Of a stretch of 64,000 bases of DNA, positions 58,712 to 64,000 are shown in pieces. The stretch is taken from the NCBI GenBank assembly GCA_036705565.1, contig JAUBUY010000003.1. One strand, 5' to 3'. A program made the translations under genes and the position numbers. The DNA comes from Microcoleus sp036705565 (lineage in GTDB: Bacteria; Cyanobacteriota; Cyanobacteriia; Cyanobacteriales; Microcoleaceae). The notes below the pieces were generated by a model. The model had not been told where the DNA came from. It searched no databases and saw only the letters and a program-made list of their open reading frames with translations. How positions within the stretch are numbered: the first letter of the stretch is position 1; every line of letters begins with the position of its first letter.

Positions 58712-60034
58712 TTACTCAGCGTCAAATGTCAATGCTTCTCCCCTCACATTTGTATCCAATTTACCATTCTCAAAAACAACTTTTCCTCCCACAACAGTCA
58801 CAACTGGCCATCCAGTTAAATTCCATCCTTCAAAGGAACTCCAGCCGCACTTGCTCGCCATCTCTGCGCCGACTACCGGGCGGTATTTCTCCAAATCAAC
58901 TAAGACTAAATCTGCATCAAAACCCGGTGCTATTTGCCCTTTATTCGGAATCTTATAAGCCTTAGCAACTGCCGCCGACATCCAATTAGCAACTTGTGCC
59001 ACTGTACATCTTCCCTCTACTGCTTGGGTCAGCATCAAAGGCAAAGAAGTTTCGACACCGGGCATTCCAGACGGCGTATTCGGATAATCTTGAGCTTTTT
59101 CTGCTAATGTATGTGGCGCATGGTCTGTGGCGATAAAATCAATTACGCCGTCGAGTAAAGCTTGCCAAAGTATTTCGTTATCGCGGGGCTCGCGCAAAGG
59201 CGGATTCATTTGAGCTAAACTGCCAATTTTTTGATAGGCGCTGGTATTTAACAACAAATGCTGCGGCGTTACTTCTGCCGTTACCCAACTCGGTTTTTCC
59301 TGGCGCAAAAACTCAGCTTCATCCCCCGTTGAAAGGTGCAGAATATGCAGTCGGCGCTGATATTTATTAGAAAGTTTTACTGCTAGTTGAGTTGCCAATA
59401 AAGCTGCTTGATTGTCTTGAATTTGCGAGTGAACTGCAATATCGGTAATACCAGCAAATTCTTGACGACGCTGGTTGATTCTAGCTTGGTCTTCTGCGTG
59501 TACCGCAATTAGTCGATCGCCCTTCGCAAAAATTACCTCTAAATTTGCTGCATCATCCATCAATAAGTCCCCGTGCATCGAACCCATAAACACCTTAATT
59601 CCCGGAGTCGGATTGGCATCCAACAAATCGGGTAAAATCTCAGGAGTAGCCCCAATAAAAAAGCCGTAATTGACCAAACACTTCTCGGCAGCGCGACTTA
59701 GTTTATCATCTAAGGCAGCTTGGGTTGTGGTCAAAGGTCGCGTATTCGGCATTTCCAGAAACGATGTCACGCCGCCTTTAGCGCAAGCACAGCTAGCGGT
59801 AAATAAGTCTTCCTTGTGTTCTAAACCCGGTTCGCGGAAGTGTACCTGGGGATCAATTACTCCGGGTAACAGAGTTAAGCCTTTGGCATCTATTTCTCGA
59901 TCGCCCGATTCGACAATTTCAGCAGCCACTTGGACAATTTTGCCATCGCATATTTGTACATCTCCTACCAAAAACTCACCATTGGGCAAAAGAATGCGAG
60001 CGCGACGGATTAACAAACTTGATTGGGCAGTCAT
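58712..60034 (-). CDS. pyrC: dihydroorotase
   Basis: 440 residues of the class I (metal-dependent) dihydroorotase type. Asp-Pro-Gln-Val-His-Phe-Arg-Glu-Pro-Gly (near 61-70) gives the first metal ligands, His-Ala-Glu-Asp (near 180) and His-Ile-Leu-His-Leu-Ser-Thr (near 232) further ligands, and Ala-Thr-Asp-His-Ala-Pro-His (near 303) the catalytic Asp. It closes carbamoyl aspartate to dihydroorotate in pyrimidine synthesis. The C-terminus ends Gly-Glu-Ala-Leu-Thr-Phe-Asp-Ala-Glu. Confidence 0.92.
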   Translation of the reverse strand: MTAQSSLLIRRARILLPNGEFLVGDVQICDGKIVQVAAEIVESGDREIDAKGLTLLPGVIDPQVHFREPGLEHKEDLFTASCACAKGGVTSFLEMPNTRPLTTTQAALDDKLSRAAEKCLVNYGFFIGATPEILPDLLDANPTPGIKVFMGSMHGDLLMDDAANLEVIFAKGDRLIAVHAEDQARINQRRQEFAGITDIAVHSQIQDNQAALLATQLAVKLSNKYQRRLHILHLSTGDEAEFLRQEKPSWVTAEVTPQHLLLNTSAYQKIGSLAQMNPPLREPRDNEILWQALLDGVIDFIATDHAPHTLAEKAQDYPNTPSGMPGVETSLPLMLTQAVEGRCTVAQVANWMSAAVAKAYKIPNKGQIAPGFDADLVLVDLEKYRPVVGAEMASKCGWSSFEGWNLTGWPVVTVVGGKVVFENGKLDTNVRGEALTFDAE

Positions 60035-60123
60035 AAGATATCCTTAATTCAGTAAACAGCGTGCTAGCATGGAAGCATTATTAAGTTTATAATTCGTATC
60101 CAGCTCAGTCACTACAATACCCT

Positions 60124-60732
60124 ATGACTCGTCTAGACAAGTCAGCCGACGAAAAACCTCCGCAAGACACTGAAAATCCTTGGATCGAAGGAATTAAGAC
60201 GATCGGCTTAGCAGCATTTTTGGCCTTTGGTATCCGCACCCTGGTTGCCGAAGCACGCTACATTCCCACCGGCTCGATGCTCCCAACCCTACAAATTAAC
60301 GATCGATTAATTATAGATAAGGTAAGCTATCGATTCCAAGAGCCCCAGCGAGGAGATATTATCGTATTTATGCCTCCTGACCAGGCTAGTTTGTGCACGG
60401 GACAGCCACCACCGATCAAAGATGCCTATATCAAGCGAGTGATCGGACTTCCAGGGGACACTGTGGAAGTCAGAGAGGGAAAAGTTTTTATTAACAAGCA
60501 GCCGCTACAGGAAAAATATATTGAAGAAATTCCACAGTATCCCTACGGGCCTGTAGTTGTAGCTCCAAATTCTTACTTGGTGCTCGGCGACAACCGCAAC
60601 GCAAGCTGTGACAGTCATTACTGGGGCTTTGTACCCAAGCAAAATATCATCGGTAGGGCAATTGTGCGTTTTTGGCCACTCAACCGCACAGGTTCGATCG
60701 ACCCCACGCCCCTTTATCCCGCTAAAAATTAG
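60124..60732 (+). CDS. lepB: signal peptidase I
   Basis: 202 residues. One N-terminal membrane segment (~25-42), the catalytic Ser51 in Pro-Thr-Gly-Ser-Met-Leu-Pro-Thr-Leu, Lys104 in Ala-Tyr-Ile-Lys-Arg-Val-Ile-Gly-Leu-Pro-Gly-Asp, and box E Gly-Asp-Asn-Arg-Asn-Ala-Ser-Cys-Asp-Ser-His. It removes Sec/Tat signal peptides at the thylakoid or plasma membrane. Encoded divergently from pyrC. Confidence 0.93.
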   Translation: MTRLDKSADEKPPQDTENPWIEGIKTIGLAAFLAFGIRTLVAEARYIPTGSMLPTLQINDRLIIDKVSYRFQEPQRGDIIVFMPPDQASLCTGQPPPIKDAYIKRVIGLPGDTVEVREGKVFINKQPLQEKYIEEIPQYPYGPVVVAPNSYLVLGDNRNASCDSHYWGFVPKQNIIGRAIVRFWPLNRTGSIDPTPLYPAKN

Positions 60733-60776
60733 CTAGATCCCCGACAACTTCTGCGAAGTGGGGGCTCTAAACTGAC

Positions 60777-60905
60777 TGATATGATGTCCGGTCGATCACC
60801 CGAAATTAGGTAGGGGCGGGTTCACCAACCATAATCGTCAATAATTGACAATCTCAAAAACCCGCCCCGGTCGGGATATTATGGTTAATCGATCGGACAT
60901 GATAT
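60777..60905. mobile_element. nested palindromic repeat after lepB
   Basis: Outer arms TGATATGATGTCCGGTCGAT-like and its complement near the right end (ATCGATCGGACATGATATGA) match at most positions; inner arms GGGGCGGGTT / AACCCGCCCC and AACCATAAT / ATTATGGTT. Non-coding, MITE-like, ~130 bp. Confidence 0.62.
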
Positions 60906-60913
60906 GACTGGAT

Positions 60914-60947
60914 CAAATCTAAAATCTAAAATCTAAAATCTAAAATC
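60914..60947. repeat. STRR array (TTTTAGA)
   Basis: Four to five AATCTAA-type heptamers. The stop codon and last residues of the ATP-grasp gene on the minus strand lie inside it (Gly-Asp-Phe-Arg-Phe-stop). Confidence 0.85.
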
Positions 60948-62468
60948 GCCTGACGTTTCGCGATCGAGAACTTTCACAACTTTGTTATACATATCCTCAG
61001 CTTCTTGCTGCGAATTGCCAATACTCGTCACTCCCAATTTACCAAACTCCGACAAACAACCCATTAAATGAAACACACTCCCCGTCTCAGTACCGCTGTC
61101 AAAGTGCAGTTGATTGTCAGCAATAATATCCATCAAATCGTTCGGTAATAATCCCCGATAGCGCTCTTTTTTTAAATTGTCCGAAGCGACATAATATTTG
61201 GGACGGCCCTGCAGGCTGTAAAATAATCCTGTAGAACGTTCGTACCGACCGTTTGTTAACAGCTTCAAAGCCATAAACGGATGAGTTGTGCCTCCTTTCC
61301 GCAAGTTAATTTCTATTGCTTGCATATCCCATTTGCCGTCTGATTGGCGCACCGCGAGAAAATCTACTCCAAATCTCTCTAAAGCACCTTTTTCGGCTAA
61401 ATTTTTCCCGACTTTCCATCCCAATTCCTGCAACGCTATTCGATAAGATGCGTCCGCCGGAAATTGGCAACCCAAGAAAATTTGACCGTCTGGGCCTCCT
61501 AAAATTTGGTCGTGGGTTGAGAGAATTTCTACTTCCCCACTGGGGACAATTCTGCCTTGAACGCTGGGCGAGAACTTTTCTTCTCCTTCGATAAATGCTT
61601 CGGCAATAGCCCCTAATTCGGGAATGCGGCTGCTAAAATTTTCCCAGGTTTCGCCCGTTGCTTGAAAGCGCAAATTATGGAAGCTATCGCCAATTGCCTT
61701 CGCTCTTTCTGTAGATGTTTTACCTGCGAGGGACTTCAGATCTAAAATTGCATTCCCTTCCCCCGAAAAACCTTCATTTAACTTAATTACGATCCGTTGC
61801 AAATGCGGCTGCCTTGCCCACAAATCCGCCGCAGCTTCCGCTAAATCTTCCGCATTCCACACCAACTCGGAACCGTCAGGATAAGGCACGCCACATTCTT
61901 TAAAAATTTGCCTGCTACCGCTTTTGGTTCCCCAGTATAACAGATCCGGATCGCTAGCCAACAAAGGAATCCCCAATTGAACAGATAACTCCCGTTCTAA
62001 GGGCGTCGAGTTATAACAAACCATATAGGATTTTGTCGGCCGCACTGCTTGACGAATGCGCTCCATCAAGCGGGGGCGCTCTAAAATTTTCTGGGTGAGG
62101 GATTTGGCAGAAGCATCGTAAGCACTGAACAGCAAAAGCCGATCGCGCGCGTGAGAAAATGGAATTCCCGGCAGCAATTGCAGGTAATAATCCACAATCA
62201 TCGGGTGCAAGGGTTCCGAGGTAATGTAAATTAAGCGCGTGCGGGGATTTCGCAGGCGAATCAATGAAAATAAATGCCGCTCTTCGTAATGGTAAGCACC
62301 CTCAACTTTCTGCATTTCTTGCTGATCTAAGCTGACAGAAGGAATGATAATAATGTCACAATCTCCGCCGTCGAATTCTTCGACTGCTCGCCAACGTTCC
62401 CGTAATTCTGTCTGAAGATCGCGAAACTTCTGCGCGGATTCGGAAGATGAATTATTTAACTCTTGCAT
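60933..62468 (-). CDS. ATP-grasp carboxylate-amine ligase-like protein
   Basis: 511 residues. A Rossmann-like N-terminal part (~60-190) and an ATP-grasp part (~195-420): Ile-Val-Ile-Lys-Leu-Asn-Glu-Gly-Phe-Ser-Gly-Glu-Gly-Asn (near 249), Glu-Ala-Phe-Ile-Glu-Gly-Glu-Glu (near 317), and Met-Gln-Ala-Ile-Glu-Ile-Asn-Leu-Arg-Lys-Gly-Gly-Thr-Thr-His-Pro (near 400), where Glu-Ile-Asn binds Mg-ATP. Similar to PGM1-type peptide ligases; a small peptide or amino-acid conjugate is a likely product but unknown. The last five residues are encoded by an STRR heptamer array. Confidence 0.78.
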   Translation of the reverse strand: MQELNNSSSESAQKFRDLQTELRERWRAVEEFDGGDCDIIIIPSVSLDQQEMQKVEGAYHYEERHLFSLIRLRNPRTRLIYITSEPLHPMIVDYYLQLLPGIPFSHARDRLLLFSAYDASAKSLTQKILERPRLMERIRQAVRPTKSYMVCYNSTPLERELSVQLGIPLLASDPDLLYWGTKSGSRQIFKECGVPYPDGSELVWNAEDLAEAAADLWARQPHLQRIVIKLNEGFSGEGNAILDLKSLAGKTSTERAKAIGDSFHNLRFQATGETWENFSSRIPELGAIAEAFIEGEEKFSPSVQGRIVPSGEVEILSTHDQILGGPDGQIFLGCQFPADASYRIALQELGWKVGKNLAEKGALERFGVDFLAVRQSDGKWDMQAIEINLRKGGTTHPFMALKLLTNGRYERSTGLFYSLQGRPKYYVASDNLKKERYRGLLPNDLMDIIADNQLHFDSGTETGSVFHLMGCLSEFGKLGVTSIGNSQQEAEDMYNKVVKVLDRETSGDFRF

Positions 62469-62525
62469 TGCTTTTTATCCTAACTCTTCAAATAATTATT
62501 GCTGATGATGTCAAGTGTGTCAGCC

Positions 62526-62654
62526 CAAATACCTGAGACAACTCAGACAGTTTTTTTCTGACGCACCTTACGGGGAATATTGACAAAAATGCCCAAATAG
62601 TGATTTAAGGTGCGTCAGTCGAAATATTTGAGGCAATTCAAACAGTTTTTTCTG
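62526..62654. repeat. palindromic and direct repeats in the intergenic region
   Basis: Inverted arms CTGACGCACCTTA (62559-62571) and TAAGGTGCGTCAG (62606-62618), flanked by two similar direct segments ending CAGTTTTTT(T)CTG (near 62548 and 62641). Related to the element at 5993-6056. The rest of 62469-62838 holds no gene. Confidence 0.62.
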
Positions 62655-62750
62655 CCCCCGCCCAAAAACCGATACCGTGCCACGTACTCCTATCGTGAAT
62701 CTCCAAAAATTTTAGACCAAAGTTTAATCTCCCAGATTCATCTGTGGAAT

Positions 62751-62790
62751 AAATCTAAAATCTAAAATCTAAAATCTAAAATCTAAAATC
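62751..62790. repeat. STRR array (TTTTAGA)
   Basis: Five AATCTAA-type heptamers, about 50 bp from the 3' end of the minus-strand membrane protein gene. Confidence 0.85.
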
Positions 62791-62838
62791 CACTGACGTA
62801 CCCTACTGGGGACGATCGTCCATTTCTGTCAATCTGCT

Positions 62839-64000
62839 TTAAGAAGCTCGCCGCGCTCGAAAAAGTCTGGCATATTCCAATATCGGCTCTAACCGCCGTT
62901 GATTTCGCTTAAATGCCGAGATCGATTTTTCCGAAGGGCGGAACACTAGGGGAGCCGAATATTTGTTCAGCATCTCGATTTCCGGCGACTGGCTCATCAG
63001 CATCAGCCGCACGTCTTTGTCGAGCAAATAACTCAGAGAAAGCAAATCTCCCATGTTAGTAAAATCGTTGCCGCGATCGCTAATTACAATTGTATCTTTA
63101 ATCGATCGATTAGCTATCGCCTCTTTGTTAATAATTTTCGCAACTTCAGCATTAAAATAGCTCAAGTCTTTGCTCCACCAAGTATCAGAAAAAGCGCTGA
63201 CTGTACAGGATGCTATACTTGCTGTAAAAACCAGGGCTAAAATGACTTGCCAAAACCGCTGCTGAATTTTCACGTTACTGGCGAGCAAGTAAGCAACTGC
63301 TAGCTGCACTCCCGGAAAGCAGGAAATCAGATAACGGCTGACGGCGGAACGTTTGCCGCCTAGGATTAGATCCGGTAATGCCAGTATCAAAAAAGGTACA
63401 AAAATTGATGTTACAATAAACAGCCAAGTTGAACTGCTAGTGCGGCGGCAGATTGTGTAAAGGGCTGCCACAATTAACAGCAAAAATGGCAATCTCAGCA
63501 GATAAGTCCAACTATTATCAAACCCGAAGTCGAAGTCAAAAAATAAGGCTGTAAAGCTGAGTATCCACAATTTGACAAGATACAGCAAACCCGGAGATAC
63601 TCGCGTCCAATCTGTCGTAACTGATGCTCGTTCCAGGTTGGTGGCCAGCACGTAAATCCAGGGAATATACAATATTAAAGCTGCTGTTACTGCTAAAAAA
63701 AATTGGGAATTAGTTACATGACCTCGCAATTTTGTTTTTTTGACAAACAGCCAGTAAGAAATTATAAAAACTCCGTGTCCGATGAGTGTTAAACTGAAGA
63801 ATGGGTGAGTGTAGAAACCAAGAGCGATCGCCAGCGAGTAAAATACCCAATTTTTCCAACCCCGCAACCGCACTGCTCTCAGCAGCAGCCAACTGCTGCC
63901 AATAACTATGGCTGTTAGCAAACTGTACTGCCTTGCTGTCTGAGCAAACAATATGTCAAAGGGTGATAAAGCCAAAAGTGCTGTTGCTAATAACGCCGCC
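62839..64000 (-). CDS. glycosyltransferase family 39-like membrane protein (5' partial)
   Basis: At least 387 codons in the window, and the frame is still open at the window edge, so the N-terminus is missing. Ala-Leu-Ser-Pro-Phe-Asp-Ile-Leu-Phe-Ala-Gln-Thr-Ala-Arg-Gln-Tyr-Ser-Leu is the conserved loop of ArnT/PMT-type (GT39) enzymes (usual form Ser-Pro-Phe-His ... Glu-Ala-Arg-Met-Tyr). About eight further hydrophobic helices follow, and a soluble C-terminal part of ~100 residues. It likely transfers a sugar from a polyprenyl phosphate donor. Confidence 0.78.
   Translation of the reverse strand, partial: AALLATALLALSPFDILFAQTARQYSLLTAIVIGSSWLLLRAVRLRGWKNWVFYSLAIALGFYTHPFFSLTLIGHGVFIISYWLFVKKTKLRGHVTNSQFFLAVTAALILYIPWIYVLATNLERASVTTDWTRVSPGLLYLVKLWILSFTALFFDFDFGFDNSWTYLLRLPFLLLIVAALYTICRRTSSSTWLFIVTSIFVPFLILALPDLILGGKRSAVSRYLISCFPGVQLAVAYLLASNVKIQQRFWQVILALVFTASIASCTVSAFSDTWWSKDLSYFNAEVAKIINKEAIANRSIKDTIVISDRGNDFTNMGDLLSLSYLLDKDVRLMLMSQSPEIEMLNKYSAPLVFRPSEKSISAFKRNQRRLEPILEYARLFRARRAS

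Noticed and set aside
58651..58725. Longer DUF433 copy 2 starting at 58725
   Set aside because: It would overlap the pyrC stop, and the duplicate copy starts at the position equivalent to 58650.

Overview
The window looks like chromosome from a filamentous, non-heterocystous cyanobacterium of the Microcoleus/Oscillatoria/Kamptonema kind. The evidence is photosystem I genes (psaL, psaI), very frequent GCGATCGC (HIP1) sites, dense heptameric STRR arrays (mostly TTTTAGA), several families of short palindromic/MITE-like elements, many Uma2 (DUF820) genes, and cyanobacterial housekeeping genes. The genus is inference; no 16S rRNA is present.

Layout. 0.6-7.1 kb: ordinary cyanobacterial genes (DUF2996, a conserved hypothetical, a lipoprotein, psaL-psaI, a TIGR04283/TIGR04282 glycosyltransferase pair, nadA), nearly all on the minus strand. 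7.35-15.8 kb: a plus-strand three-gene island that I read as a pPIWI-RE system. It encodes a MerR-like-HTH/zinc-ribbon/PD-(D/E)xK endonuclease, a DinG/XPD-like Fe-S helicase, and a large PIWI-RE protein. A palindromic MITE and a duplicated gene start separate the helicase from the PIWI gene. 16-17.1 kb: a metallophosphoesterase and tRNA-Ser(UGA).

17.1-26.1 kb is the most rearranged stretch. A small ribbon-helix-helix-like gene sits inside an array of 12 exact TGTAGACA/TGTCTACA octamers. Two different TnpB elements flank an ECF-like sigma factor gene. After these come three cassettes, each made of the 3' end of a TPR gene (one intact gene, two remnants), a conserved 46-bp upstream element, and a different small gene (two secreted proteins, one beta-rich protein with a DYND calcium-type motif). 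I infer that the sigma factor and these cassettes form one regulon.

26-41 kb: a split phytyl-ester-synthase-like pair (acyltransferase, hydrolase), sdhA, a RelE/YafQ-type toxin-antitoxin pair, TPR proteins, an HcyBio/DUF39 protein, an AI-2E family permease, and several Uma2 genes, two of them broken by repeat insertions. 41.8-49.3 kb: a type IV pilin-like gene among a SAM methyltransferase, an O-GlcNAc-transferase-like protein, a FkbM methyltransferase and a GT2 protein. This is a plausible surface or pilus glycosylation locus. 50-64 kb: small hypothetical genes, two more Uma2 genes, an MCE/MlaD-MlaF lipid transport pair, yvcK, tsaE, a tandemly duplicated DUF433/DUF5615 toxin-antitoxin pair that carries a copy of the tsaE tail, pyrC, lepB, an ATP-grasp ligase, and a glycosyltransferase-39-like membrane protein cut by the window edge.

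All calls come from reading the sequence and recalling family motifs; no search was run.
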